Below, one piece after another: positions 46,495 to 56,498 of a DNA stretch of 64,000 bases. Every line of letters begins with the position of its first letter. Position 1 is the stretch's first letter. The stretch is from CAZYIW01 sp964647705. GTDB taxonomy: Bacteria; Pseudomonadota; Gammaproteobacteria; PS1; Pseudothioglobaceae. Under the pieces are notes generated by a model, which worked only from the letters and a program-made list of their open reading frames with translations, was not told where the DNA came from and did no database searches. The position numbers and the translations under genes are program-made. Location of the stretch: assembly GCA_964647705.1 (NCBI GenBank), contig CAZYIW010000002.1, forward strand, positions 35,881 through 99,880, read 5' to 3'.

Positions 46495-46525
46495 AAAAGG
46501 CCGGTTAATTTACCGGCCTTTTTTT
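46495..46525 (+). terminator. Intrinsic terminator between norB and norE
   Basis: An 11-bp stem (46495-46505 with 46512-46522) with GGCCGG core is followed by T to 46525. norE follows 12 bases later, so read-through or a separate promoter must supply norEFQD. Confidence 0.92.
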
Positions 46526-46536
46526 GAGGCTAGATC

Positions 46537-47109
46537 ATGATAGCCATGCCAGAAAAAAACCATTATCCATCGGGAGATTTGGCAGTATGGATTTTTATTC
46601 TTGCCGAATTACTGGTGTTTGGGTTGTTTTTTTCATCATATGCCATTACCCGTATCAATAATATTGAGTTGTTTAATGCCTATCAATCAACACTAAATCG
46701 CCAAGTAGCGCTTGTTAATACATTGGCCTTGATTACCAGCAGTTATTTTGTTGTAAGGTCGGTTATCGAGGTGAAGCTAGGTCAAAAAGACAAAGCGCTT
46801 AGATGGATGCTGTTTGCAATTTTGATGGGTTTTTTGTTTATCGTTGTTAAGACCTTGGAGTTTGAACATCACTTAAGCCAAGGCATCACTTTAAGCACCA
46901 ACACCTTTTATATGTTCTATCTGTCGCTGGCTTTTTTTCATTACTTACACGTTATTTTAGGCCTGATTGTTTTGGGAGTTATTTATTTAAATCTTGGCAA
47001 AGGGGCTTATACAAAAAATTCACACAGTGGTATTGAGTCTGGAGCGAATTATTGGCATATGGTTGATTTGGTGTGGCTCATTTTATTTTCTTTGGTTTAT
47101 GTCATGTAA
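46537..47109 (+). CDS. norE: NorE, subunit III-like nitric oxide reductase accessory protein
   Basis: The protein has 190 residues and five membrane helices of the cytochrome oxidase subunit III family: GDLAVWIFILAELLVFGLFF at the start and GANYWHMVDLVWLILFSLVY at the end. NorE helps NorCB activity but is not catalytic. A second Met four codons in could be the start. It lies directly after the norB terminator and is followed by the NorF-like gene. Confidence 0.92.
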   Translation: MIAMPEKNHYPSGDLAVWIFILAELLVFGLFFSSYAITRINNIELFNAYQSTLNRQVALVNTLALITSSYFVVRSVIEVKLGQKDKALRWMLFAILMGFLFIVVKTLEFEHHLSQGITLSTNTFYMFYLSLAFFHYLHVILGLIVLGVIYLNLGKGAYTKNSHSGIESGANYWHMVDLVWLILFSLVYVM

Positions 47110-47111
47110 TA

Positions 47112-47375
47112 ATGGTTGAGAAAAACACAATAACAGTGCTCAATTTGGTTTATATTGTTCTTGTTGCTTTAACATTTGCAAGTTTTTATGTGGGTGAGAC
47201 AGGAATAAAATCTTTGGTCATTTCAATGGGGGTTTTTGCCGTTGCTATTTTCAAAGCCACGATGATTAGCGAGTATTTTATGCAACTGCGACTGGTATCC
47301 GGTTTTTGGCGACTACCAGTAATAATATGGTTGGCAATATTGTCAATTGTGATTTTTTTGGCGTTCAGCCTTTGA
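47112..47375 (+). CDS. norF: NorF-like small membrane protein (cytochrome oxidase subunit IV family)
   Basis: From ATG 47112 the protein has 87 residues and three membrane helices; conserved features are KATMISEYFMQLRL and the closing IIWLAILSIVIFLAF. It fits the NorF / prokaryotic subunit IV-like family that accompanies NorE. It starts two bases after norE ends and ends ten bases before norQ. Confidence 0.85.
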   Translation: MVEKNTITVLNLVYIVLVALTFASFYVGETGIKSLVISMGVFAVAIFKATMISEYFMQLRLVSGFWRLPVIIWLAILSIVIFLAFSL

Positions 47376-47385
47376 GAAAGAAACT

Positions 47386-48186
47386 ATGAAAAAAACCACT
47401 AAAAAAACACCACCTTTATACAAACCCCAAGGTGATGAACTAGAGCTTTTTGAACACGCGTATAAAAACCAAATCCCTTTAATGATTAAAGGGCCAACCG
47501 GTTGTGGAAAAACCAGATTCATTCGACATATGGCCAACAAACTCGGCAGAAAGCTCTACACCGTTGCTTGCCATGACGATCTAACCGCATCAGATCTGGT
47601 TGGTAGGCATTTGATTAACGAGAAAGGCACCTACTGGTGTGATGGCCCATTGACGCGTGCAGTAAGAGAAGGCGCTATTTGTTATTTAGATGAAATAGTA
47701 GAGGCGCGTAAAGATACAACAGTGGTTCTACACCCGCTAACTGATGATCGACGAATTCTACCAATTGAACGCACAGGTGAGGTCCTTCAAGCGCCAGATG
47801 AGTTTATGTTGGTCGTGTCTTATAATCCTGGATATCAAAACTTACTAAAAGGCATGAAACCTTCAACTCGTCAAAGATTCAGTGGTGTTACTTTTGATTT
47901 TTTGGATAAAGAATCTGAGATATTTATACTCACAAAAGAAACCAACATAGACAAAAATACAGCCAAAAAACTGGTTGAACTTGCCAATTCGATCAGGGCC
48001 TTGAAAGACCATGATCTAGAAGAAGCAGCCTCAACCCGGCTTTTGATATATACAGCCACATTGGTTGTTAGTGGTATGAATATTAAAAAAGCCTGCAAGG
48101 CTGGTCTTGTAGAACCGCTGAGTGACGATCAACAAACCATTGAGGCACTGATGCAAGTTATCGATGCGATGCTTGGGGGTGATTGA
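47386..48186 (+). CDS. norQ: NorQ, MoxR-type AAA+ ATPase
   Basis: The protein has 266 residues. Walker A is GPTGCGKTRF, Walker B CYLDEIVEAR, and the NirQ/NorQ/CbbQ signature GMKPSTRQRF includes the arginine finger. With the VWA protein NorD it forms a chaperone that inserts non-haem iron into NorB. It overlaps the possible TTG start of norD. Confidence 0.95.
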   Translation: MKKTTKKTPPLYKPQGDELELFEHAYKNQIPLMIKGPTGCGKTRFIRHMANKLGRKLYTVACHDDLTASDLVGRHLINEKGTYWCDGPLTRAVREGAICYLDEIVEARKDTTVVLHPLTDDRRILPIERTGEVLQAPDEFMLVVSYNPGYQNLLKGMKPSTRQRFSGVTFDFLDKESEIFILTKETNIDKNTAKKLVELANSIRALKDHDLEEAASTRLLIYTATLVVSGMNIKKACKAGLVEPLSDDQQTIEALMQVIDAMLGGD

Positions 48187-48191
48187 CACAC

Positions 48192-50021
48192 ATGGAAGAG
48201 CATGTAGGCAGTCTATGGCATAAGATCATTACCAGACTGGCAGATAACAACTATCCACAAGCACAGGTAGAACTAGATGACATTAAACAAACCCTGGGAA
48301 TATTCTATCGTGCCTTAGGCGGCGATAAGGCTTTGAGTCTTGTTAAGGCAGAAGGCAGTGAGTACCAGTCTCATAGAAATATCATCAAGCGAATTGCCAA
48401 AAGCTCAGAAAAATTCACTTTTGCATGGGCAGACGAAAATGCATTACGATTGCCTGAATCCATTGCCTATTTGCCAACAAAAAAGCTTAATTATGATCTT
48501 TATCTTTGGCTAACTGCTCTGGCCTCAACCAAAAAACAAAATAAACATTGGTTGATTGATAACCAACTGCGTATTAATAAATTATTAGATGCTTTCCCAG
48601 GACTTCGAGCCATCTATCACACGCTGGTGGTTGCACATATTCAACAAAGGCCAGAACTAGATAAAATCTCAAAAAATGAAAAAAACATTGAAAAGACAAT
48701 AAGACAAGCGCTTATTAATCCAGGTTCAATCACAAGCTTACCTCAGAGCAAACGTATGCCTCAACCGGTGGTTTTGTGGTTACACCCCAATCCACCTGAG
48801 GTTGAAACCAGTGATAAAAAAAATTTTGGCAACAGTGATAACAAGCGCACAAAACAACAGGCTGATGCCAGTGACTTAGGCAAGAAACGTGCAAAAAGAG
48901 TTAACTCTCCTGAGCATAAAAAAGGCCTAATTACTATCAGGATGGAGAATATATTCACCTGGGGTGAATTTGCTAACATGGATCGCTCCGTAGACGATGA
49001 TGAAGATCTTGATAATGCAAAAGATGTTGCTAAAGATATGGATGAAATGGCAATAGCTAGAAATCAACGCGCGGCAAAAACTCAAATAAAGTTTGACTTA
49101 GACTTGCCAGCAGAGGCACGTGATGACGAAATATTAGACGAAGGAATCTTATTGCCAGAATGGGACTGGAAACAGCAACAATTAGTGGCGGACAAGTGTC
49201 GGGTAGTAAGCATGATTTCAAGCGATGATAGTAATACTGAATTGCCTGAACACTTAAGATCAGTGGCTAAAAAGCTGCGCAATCAGTTCCAAGCAATCAC
49301 CCCTGCTCGTACTTGGCATTACCAACAAAGCGATGGTCAAGACATAGACCTTGATGCTTACTTGAAGTATAAGGCTGATACTTTGGCTGGACATAATGAC
49401 AACACTGAAAACTTATATAAAGAGTTAAATAGTGGAGCGCGTGATTTGTCATGTTTGCTCTTAGCTGATCTTTCACTTTCAACGGACACTTGGGTAAATA
49501 GTGATTCGCGCATAATTGATGTTATTCAAGACAGCTTGTATTTATTTGCAGAAAGTCTGCATGCTACTGGAGACAGGTTTGGCATGTATGGATTTTCTTC
49601 TAGAAAAAACAACCCAATCAGAATTCACACATTGAAGAATTTTGATGAAAGCTATACTGCCAATATTAGAGGTCGAATTTCCGCCATCAAGCCTGGTTAT
49701 TACACTCGTATGGGCGCAGGCATTCGTCATGCAACAGAGTTGTTAAAAGAACAAGTGGCACAACAACAATTGTTGTTAATCCTAACAGATGGCAAGCCTA
49801 ATGACCTAGATATGTACGAAGGTCGGTACGGCATTGAAGATACAAAACACGCTATTTTGGCAGCACGTGCATTAGGGCTAAAGGTGTTCTGCGTTACTAT
49901 TGATGAAAAAGGCAACGATTATTTACCAAACTTATTTGGCTCTAATGGCTATGCATTGATTAAAAAAGTTACAGATTTGCCTAAATCCCTGCCAATACTA
50001 TACGCAAGATTGGCTAGTTAA
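48192..50021 (+). CDS. norD: NorD, VWA-domain partner of NorQ
   Basis: ATG 48192 gives 609 residues; an in-frame TTG at 48183 overlaps norQ. A helical N-terminal half and an acidic middle (DDDEDLDNAKDVAKDMDE) are followed by a C-terminal von Willebrand A domain with the metal-site motif ADLSLSTDTW and LLLILTDGKPND. It works with NorQ in NOR maturation. It ends 32 bases before the assembly gap. Confidence 0.94.
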   Translation: MEEHVGSLWHKIITRLADNNYPQAQVELDDIKQTLGIFYRALGGDKALSLVKAEGSEYQSHRNIIKRIAKSSEKFTFAWADENALRLPESIAYLPTKKLNYDLYLWLTALASTKKQNKHWLIDNQLRINKLLDAFPGLRAIYHTLVVAHIQQRPELDKISKNEKNIEKTIRQALINPGSITSLPQSKRMPQPVVLWLHPNPPEVETSDKKNFGNSDNKRTKQQADASDLGKKRAKRVNSPEHKKGLITIRMENIFTWGEFANMDRSVDDDEDLDNAKDVAKDMDEMAIARNQRAAKTQIKFDLDLPAEARDDEILDEGILLPEWDWKQQQLVADKCRVVSMISSDDSNTELPEHLRSVAKKLRNQFQAITPARTWHYQQSDGQDIDLDAYLKYKADTLAGHNDNTENLYKELNSGARDLSCLLLADLSLSTDTWVNSDSRIIDVIQDSLYLFAESLHATGDRFGMYGFSSRKNNPIRIHTLKNFDESYTANIRGRISAIKPGYYTRMGAGIRHATELLKEQVAQQQLLLILTDGKPNDLDMYEGRYGIEDTKHAILAARALGLKVFCVTIDEKGNDYLPNLFGSNGYALIKKVTDLPKSLPILYARLAS

Positions 50022-50053
50022 TGACTAGTGCCAGCAGAGTGGGTTATTTTATT

Positions 50054-50153
50054 NNNNNNNNNNNNNNNNNNNNNNNNNNNNNNNNNNNNNNNNNNNNNNN
50101 NNNNNNNNNNNNNNNNNNNNNNNNNNNNNNNNNNNNNNNNNNNNNNNNNNNNN
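50054..50153. other. Assembly gap (100 N)
   Basis: Exactly 100 undetermined bases, a size typically used as a placeholder for unknown length. The flanks are the end of norD and the hemN promoter region. One or more genes may be missing here. Confidence 0.99.
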
Positions 50154-50214
50154 TAAACATTGAACTTACCAGTTGGTATGTACATGCCTTTAACCCAAAC
50201 CATTTTTTATTTTT

Positions 50215-50228
50215 TTGATATGTATCAA
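50215..50228 (+). promoter_or_regulatory. FNR/DNR-type box upstream of hemN
   Basis: TTGAT-ATGT-ATCAA is a perfect 5-4-5 site. The rightward -10 at 50251-50256 would be TAAAAA, which is weak. hemN starts at 50398. A gene hidden in the gap could also use this box in the other direction. Confidence 0.7.
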
Positions 50229-50395
50229 TGAACACATTTGCAACGACGATTAAAAAAGAACCGTATTGGAGTTATTTTTCAACACATTGGAGTAGAAAAA
50301 GTGATTGGAAAATGCGTCGGCTATGTAGCGATGGTATTAAAATTAATCTTGTCACTGTGCTGTCAAAATTTCAACAATTAATTAAACACCTGTAA
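50228..50395 (+). CDS. Possible 55-residue basic protein before hemN
   Basis: An open frame from ATG 50228 (MNTFATTIKKEPYWSYFSTH, then WSRKSDWKMRRLCSDGI) ends two bases before the hemN ATG. Aromatic and basic content is unlike random AT-rich sequence, but the start codon overlaps the FNR-type box and no ribosome site is seen. If transcription begins near 50263, that ATG would lie outside the mRNA, though the internal ATG at codon 29 would not. No family recognised. Confidence 0.3.
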   Translation: MNTFATTIKKEPYWSYFSTHWSRKSDWKMRRLCSDGIKINLVTVLSKFQQLIKHL

Positions 50396-50397
50396 TC

Positions 50398-51759
50398 ATG
50401 AATCTGTTCGACATTGCGCTAATTAAAAAATACGATCAATCGGGCCCGCGCTATACCTCCTATCCTACGGCGAATAATTTTTCTGATTTTAATCAGGCTG
50501 ATTATCAAACCCAGGTCAAGATCAGCAATGAAAGCCAAAAACCCATTTCACTGTATGTGCATATTCCCTTTTGCAATACGGTTTGTTTTTATTGTGGTTG
50601 CAATAAAGTAGTCACCAAAGATAAAACTAAGGCCACTGCCTATCTAGAACATTTGTATAGAGAGATCGACCAACAAGCAGCTCTATTTGATACCAATCGC
50701 CAAGTCACGCAAATGCATTTTGGTGGCGGCACGCCAACATTTTTATCGAATCAACAAATCATCAGTTTGAGTGAATATTTGCAAAAATCCTTTCATTTTT
50801 CTCACAAGGGTGAATATTCGATAGAGATTGACCCTAGAGGAGTGGATGAAAACACCATTAAGGCTTTGGCTAAAGCAGGGTTTAATCGCATCAGTTTGGG
50901 TGTTCAAGACTTTAATCCACAAGTGCAACAAGCGGTTAATCGAATTCAAAGCTTTGCAGACACGCAAATGGTAGTAGAACAAGCCCGAGCAAATGGGTTC
51001 AGCTCAATTAGCATTGATTTAATTTATGGCCTGCCGAAACAATCCAAGCAAACTTTTGCACAAACCTTAGAGATGGTTATTGCCATTAAACCTGAGCGTT
51101 TATCCATTTTTAATTATGCGCATCTACCTGAGTTGTTTAAACCACAAAGGCGTATCAACGAAGACGAATTACCAAGCGCAGATGAAAAATTAAAAATACT
51201 CAAACACAGTGTTGATTTTTTACTTGAACAGGGTTATGTCTATATAGGCATGGATCATTTTGCTTTGCCAGATGATGAACTAGCCATTGCCCAGAAACAA
51301 GGCAGCTTATATCGAAACTTCCAAGGTTATTCAACTCATGCTGAGTGCGACATGATTGGCTTGGGTTTGTCATCAATTGGGCAAGTGGGTGATAGTTTTT
51401 CCCAAAATGAAAAAAACCTAGAAAATTATTATCAGATGATTGATGCCGGCTCCTTGCCCATTGTTAAAGGGCAACTGGTCAACTCGGACGATAAAATTCG
51501 TCGTGCAGTGATTATGGACTTAATTTGCCATTTTCAGCTTGATTTTGCCAAAATAGAAAAAAACTTTAATATTATTTTTAGTGAATATTTTTCTGAGGAA
51601 TTAAAACGTTTACAATTCCTACAGGCAGATGGATTATTGACATTAAGTGATACTCATATCAAGGTGATGGAAAAAGGTCGGCTTTTAATTCGTAATATTT
51701 GTATGGTGTTTGATGCCTATCTGGCAAAAAGCAAAACCGAATTCTCAAAAACCATTTAA
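50398..51759 (+). CDS. hemN: Oxygen-independent coproporphyrinogen III oxidase
   Basis: This 453-residue radical SAM enzyme opens with KKYDQSGPRYTSYPTA and carries the cluster motif YVHIPFCNTVCFYCGCNK and GGGTPTFL. It converts coproporphyrinogen III to protoporphyrinogen IX using SAM, allowing haem supply for Nar, Nor and cbb3 without oxygen. An FNR-type box lies 170 bases upstream. Confidence 0.97.
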   Translation: MNLFDIALIKKYDQSGPRYTSYPTANNFSDFNQADYQTQVKISNESQKPISLYVHIPFCNTVCFYCGCNKVVTKDKTKATAYLEHLYREIDQQAALFDTNRQVTQMHFGGGTPTFLSNQQIISLSEYLQKSFHFSHKGEYSIEIDPRGVDENTIKALAKAGFNRISLGVQDFNPQVQQAVNRIQSFADTQMVVEQARANGFSSISIDLIYGLPKQSKQTFAQTLEMVIAIKPERLSIFNYAHLPELFKPQRRINEDELPSADEKLKILKHSVDFLLEQGYVYIGMDHFALPDDELAIAQKQGSLYRNFQGYSTHAECDMIGLGLSSIGQVGDSFSQNEKNLENYYQMIDAGSLPIVKGQLVNSDDKIRRAVIMDLICHFQLDFAKIEKNFNIIFSEYFSEELKRLQFLQADGLLTLSDTHIKVMEKGRLLIRNICMVFDAYLAKSKTEFSKTI

Positions 51760-51778
51760 ACCCGACGAAAAAACCACA

Positions 51779-52357
51779 CTATTGGATGATGTCAAAGCTG
51801 GGTGCAATATTGAGCTTGAAGTCATTTGCACCAAACGTTGGGTTGACTACAAGTGAGTGAAGATAAATTTTTACAGTTTGGCCTAATACGTTATTTGTTT
51901 GTATGGCCTCTAACAGATCTCCTCTAAAGCCAAATTCAAAGACTTGTTGGTTGTCAGGCTGCTCAGCTCGATACCAGTCCAAACCTTGTTCGTGCCTTTT
52001 GAATGTAGCTGAACTATTCGCAGATGGTTTGTTGATAAGCCAATACAAAGGTGTTTTATCAATTTCGATATTTTGTAATGCAGCTTGCTCCAAATCCATA
52101 TCAATGAGCCAAATTTCATGTTTGTTAATCAACAGAATTTGTTCACTTGGTTGGCTGGTGTGCCAAAACAATTGTTTGGGTCTTTTAAAACGCCAAGTAC
52201 CAGAGCTATGCGAAATTAATGTTTGGTCCTCGTCATAAATTTCTTGCTTAAATTCACCGCTTAGAGAGTCAAAGTTATTGAAAAAAGATACAAATGAATT
52301 TTCCGCTTGTGCTGTGTGACAGGTCAATGCCACTAGAGCAAACACCAGCTTAATCAT
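51779..52357 (-). CDS. lolA: Outer-membrane lipoprotein carrier LolA
   Basis: ATG 52357 gives 192 residues with a signal peptide (MIKLVFALVALTCHTAQA). The earlier in-frame start (52396) lies within ftsK and lacks a signal sequence. The domain has SLSGEFKQEIYDEDQTLISH and the LolA-type FKRPKQLFWHT. It ferries lipoproteins across the periplasm. It overlaps the ftsK end by eight bases, the usual ftsK-lolA order. Confidence 0.92.
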   Translation of the reverse strand: MIKLVFALVALTCHTAQAENSFVSFFNNFDSLSGEFKQEIYDEDQTLISHSSGTWRFKRPKQLFWHTSQPSEQILLINKHEIWLIDMDLEQAALQNIEIDKTPLYWLINKPSANSSATFKRHEQGLDWYRAEQPDNQQVFEFGFRGDLLEAIQTNNVLGQTVKIYLHSLVVNPTFGANDFKLNIAPSFDIIQ

Positions 52358-54665
52358 CAGTGATTGGTTCGGGCGCCAATACTTCTCGAGAACCATTATT
52401 GTTCATTGGGCTGACCACACCGGAGGCCTCCATGTCTTCAATAATGCGTGCTGCACGGTTGTAACCGATACGCATACGCCTTTGTAGGCTGGAAATTGAA
52501 GCACGCCGACTCGAGGTAACAATGGCCACTGCTTCATCATAGAGTTCATCTAACTCCCCGCCTCTGGTATTTGCAACGCCTTCGTGAGATTCATCCGATT
52601 CATTATTAGCATTTAAGATACCTTGAAGATAATTTGGTTCTGATTTTTCTTTTAAGAATCTAACCACACGAGCGATTTCATCATCACCGACAAAGGCACC
52701 GTGCACACGAGTTAAGTGTGACACACCGGGTGTCATATACAGCATATCACCCATGCCTAAGAGTTGTTCAGCGCCGCCTTGATCAAGAATGGTTCTAGAA
52801 TCGACTTTACTGGAAACTTTAAAAGCCACACGAGTTGGAACGTTGGACTTAATCAAACCGGTAATAACATCCACACTTGGGCGTTGTGTGGCAATAATTA
52901 GATGGATACCTGCTGCGCGTGCTTTTTGAGCTAAACGAACAATCAAGGCCTCAACACGTTTGGCTTTATTACGGTCTTCTTGTTGTAATGCGCCTAACAT
53001 ATCCGCGTATTCGTCAATAACCAGCATGATCAGTGGCAGGGCTTCAAGTTCTGGCGCAGTTTCTCCTTCTTCAGCGGTATTTGGATTAAACGATGGATCT
53101 AACAATGGTTTACCCTTGGCTTTAGCTTTGGCCAGCTTTTCATTGAATCCATCAATATTGCGCACACCAAATTTAGCCAAAAGTAAATACCTGCGCTCCA
53201 TCTCGTTCACACACCACCACAGCGCACTGGCTGCTTGGTTCATATCGGTAATCACAGGTGTTAACAGGTGCGGTATGTCGGCATAAATTGCCAGCTCAAC
53301 AATTTTTGGATCAATCATGATAACACGCACTTCATCAGGCTTAGCCTTATACAACATACTGACAATAATGGAGTTGAGCGATACAGATTTACCCATACCG
53401 GTTGCACCAGCAACCAACAAATGCGGCATTTTTGCCAAATTTGCCACAACCGGTAGACCGTTGATATCTTTACCCAGTCCCATAGTAAGACGGGATTCAG
53501 ATTTTATAAATTCATCAGATGCCAGTATCTCTCTAAGGCCAATCATTTCACGTTGTTCGTTAGGTATCTCTATACCAATGACAGGTTTGCCAGGAATAAC
53601 ATCAACAATACGCACACTTTCAACTAACAAGGCTCTGGCCAAGTCCTTGTTTAAATTCATAATTTGGCTAACTTTTACTCCAGGAGCAAGCGACACTTCA
53701 AATTGTGTTACCACTGGGCCCGGTGTGACCGTTGTAATGCTCACATCAAAGCCAAAATCTTTGAGCTTAAGTTCAACTTGACGTGACATATCTTCTAAGG
53801 CTTGTTCTGAATAACCGATCTTAATATCACTCAAATCATTGAGCAGAGACAGATTAGGTAAGCCGTCTATGGATTTGGTATTGAATAAATTAGAACTGCT
53901 GGCAACTGTGGGCGCTTTTTTAATCTTTTTATCGGGTTTGATTTTGGCAGATTTAACTTTAGCCATGACACCTGAGCTGGGCTCAGGGGTTTGCTTGGGC
54001 GTAATCACAGGCTTGGTTTTTTTAATTGCTTTATTTTTACGTTCTGCACGCCACTGTTGCCATTGATTATATGCCCCAGACAGTGCTTGCCTAAAATTGC
54101 CAAATATGTTCATCCAAGAGGCGGTACTGGCAATACTAAAACTAACCATCATCACACTCAGATAGATTAAAAATGCCACTGAGCCGAACAATTGACCAAA
54201 ATACTGATGAATTGAATAACCGGTATCACCGCCAGCTATAGCACGACCACCTTCCAAGGGATTGGGTACATCTAGGGATAAAAAGGCTGAGGTGGAAAGC
54301 AACAAGATTAAAAAGGCAAAAAAACGCACCATCACAACCGACCATGGATTAGGCGTTTTGCCAATATTTTTATGCAATCCATAGCCCAACCAAATAAGTG
54401 CAATGGGAATCAAGTAAGCACTATATCCCAAAATTGATAAAGAAATATCACTCAAATAAGCACCAACCATGCCGGCTTGATTGAGTGTATTAGCATTGAG
54501 CTCGACATCACCAGACCAAGGAGTTTCCGTAGCATGATAAGAAAAGAGTGCAACCAGATAGATTAAACCGAAAGCGATTGAGAGAATGGCAAGTACTTCA
54601 CTTACTGCTGTGGACTTAGGTTTTCTTTTGGTTTTTGCTGTGCTTAATTTATTATTTTTTTTCAA
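52350..54665 (-). CDS. ftsK: DNA translocase FtsK
   Basis: The protein has 771 residues: four to five N-terminal membrane helices, a short basic linker (about 200-265) and a RecA-like motor with Walker A GATGMGKSVS and Walker B LIMLVIDEYADML. A C-terminal gamma winged helix (SISSLQRRMRIGYNRAARII) reads KOPS. It pumps chromosome ends to dif during division. Confidence 0.97.
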   Translation of the reverse strand: MKKNNKLSTAKTKRKPKSTAVSEVLAILSIAFGLIYLVALFSYHATETPWSGDVELNANTLNQAGMVGAYLSDISLSILGYSAYLIPIALIWLGYGLHKNIGKTPNPWSVVMVRFFAFLILLLSTSAFLSLDVPNPLEGGRAIAGGDTGYSIHQYFGQLFGSVAFLIYLSVMMVSFSIASTASWMNIFGNFRQALSGAYNQWQQWRAERKNKAIKKTKPVITPKQTPEPSSGVMAKVKSAKIKPDKKIKKAPTVASSSNLFNTKSIDGLPNLSLLNDLSDIKIGYSEQALEDMSRQVELKLKDFGFDVSITTVTPGPVVTQFEVSLAPGVKVSQIMNLNKDLARALLVESVRIVDVIPGKPVIGIEIPNEQREMIGLREILASDEFIKSESRLTMGLGKDINGLPVVANLAKMPHLLVAGATGMGKSVSLNSIIVSMLYKAKPDEVRVIMIDPKIVELAIYADIPHLLTPVITDMNQAASALWWCVNEMERRYLLLAKFGVRNIDGFNEKLAKAKAKGKPLLDPSFNPNTAEEGETAPELEALPLIMLVIDEYADMLGALQQEDRNKAKRVEALIVRLAQKARAAGIHLIIATQRPSVDVITGLIKSNVPTRVAFKVSSKVDSRTILDQGGAEQLLGMGDMLYMTPGVSHLTRVHGAFVGDDEIARVVRFLKEKSEPNYLQGILNANNESDESHEGVANTRGGELDELYDEAVAIVTSSRRASISSLQRRMRIGYNRAARIIEDMEASGVVSPMNNNGSREVLAPEPITDD

Positions 54666-54719
54666 GGTGGTTTATAATATTTCTGACTGTATATAAGTAT
54701 AAAGGGAAAGGTATTTTAA

Positions 54720-55664
<945 letters not shown>

Positions 55665-55708
55665 TTTTTAGCAGATTATTAAGATTGTCGGTATAATTTG
55701 CCTTTTTT

Positions 55709-55784
55709 GGCCAAATAGCTCAGTTGGTAGAGCAAGGGACTGAAAATCCCTGTGTCCCTAGTTCGATTCTAGGTTTGGCCACCA
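55709..55784 (+). tRNA. tRNA-Phe (anticodon GAA)
   Basis: A 76-base cloverleaf: acceptor GGCCAAA pairs with TTTGGCC, the anticodon stem GGGAC(T)/(A)ATCCC region encloses GAA, the T-arm is GTTCGATTC, and CCA is encoded. A TATAAT -10 lies just upstream (55691-55696). Confidence 0.97.
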
Positions 55785-55812
55785 TATTCTAAATAGCATT
55801 ATAGCAACACAC

Positions 55813-55843
55813 AAAAAAAGCGCACCTTGGGTGCGCTTTTTTT
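55813..55843 (+). terminator. Intrinsic terminator after tRNA-Phe
   Basis: A 14-bp stem (55813-55826 with 55830-55843) with GCGCACC core and loop TTG ends in seven T. The symmetrical A/T flanks also let it serve the leftward small gene at 55857-55973. Confidence 0.93.
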
Positions 55844-55856
55844 AGCTATTAGAGCC

Positions 55857-55973
55857 TTATACTGGCATAAATTTCATTACAAAGGCAATAATAACCAAAG
55901 TTAGAAAAGCGCCTGCTAACATCGCAACTGCCACACAGATTTGTGTAATATTACAGTTTTTAATATCACTCAT
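55857..55973 (-). CDS. 38-residue single-helix membrane protein
   Basis: ATG 55973 has GAGGGAG eight bases upstream. The protein begins MSDIKNCNITQICVAVAM and continues as one hydrophobic helix ending KFMPV, with two cysteines near the start of the helix. The strong ribosome site and clean terminator to its left argue it is real. No family recognised; it may be a small inner-membrane regulator or stress protein. Confidence 0.6.
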   Translation of the reverse strand: MSDIKNCNITQICVAVAMLAGAFLTLVIIAFVMKFMPV

Positions 55974-56153
55974 TTTTATTCTCCCTCTCGATTAAAAAAC
56001 TTCTAAGTGTTTTCATCTTAACACAAAGAGAAAATTTAGCAAAACTATCATAAATAGCTAATATTTAGCGTTTTTTGTTAACCATCTTTAAACTATATTA
56101 TGGTTCAATTATATTATAAACTTGTAATATTAGAATTTTATGGTATAATACAC

Positions 56154-56213
56154 GTAAGTCGCCACTCTCCCCCAAGAATTATTTCTCCTCATAGAGAAAA
56201 TGTGGCGACTTAC
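56154..56213 (+). promoter_or_regulatory. 5' leader hairpin with C-rich loop before a secreted-protein gene
   Basis: Arms GTAAGTCGCCAC (56154-56165) and GTGGCGACTTAC (56202-56213) form a 12-bp perfect stem. The 36-base loop carries TCTCCCCC (56166-56173) and TTCTCCTCA (56183-56191), both complementary to Shine-Dalgarno sequence. A sigma70-like promoter (TTGTAA 56122-56127, TATAAT 56144-56149, 16-bp spacer) would start transcription just before the stem. The purine-rich ribosome site at 56221-56229 could pair with the loop. Confidence 0.7.
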
Positions 56214-56232
56214 CTTATTAAAGAGAGAGATG

Positions 56233-56493
56233 ATGAAGTTTTTAATTAATATTTTTGCACTATTGACGTTATTACTTGTTGGGCCAGCGCATGCAAAGGC
56301 ATCCAAGCCATATGCTGTGTTTAATCCTATGAAGATGTTTCAAACCATTGAAACCTATGGTGAAAGGTCACAAAAAGAACTCTACAACTACGGCAAACAG
56401 GGTTATGATTTTGTGGTTGAAGCGTTTCCTATGCCAAGTAATACGCCTAAACATTACGCAGGTCTAGATCGAAATAAGATCAACCAAAACTAA
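56233..56493 (+). CDS. Small secreted protein of unknown function
   Basis: Tandem ATGs at 56230 and 56233 follow AAGAGAGAG. The 86-87 residues begin with a signal peptide (MKFLINIFALLTLLLVGPAH, cleaved after AHA). The mature part is about 65 residues with KASKPYAVFNPMKMFQTIET and GKQGYDFVVEAFPMP. An upstream frame start at 56200 falls within the leader hairpin and is rejected. No family recognised. The structured leader suggests post-transcriptional control. Confidence 0.7.
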   Translation: MKFLINIFALLTLLLVGPAHAKASKPYAVFNPMKMFQTIETYGERSQKELYNYGKQGYDFVVEAFPMPSNTPKHYAGLDRNKINQN

Positions 56494-56498
56494 AACAA

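Noticed and set aside
56200..56232. Upstream start of the small secreted protein
   Set aside because: It lies within the 3' arm of a perfect leader hairpin and would place charged residues before the signal peptide.
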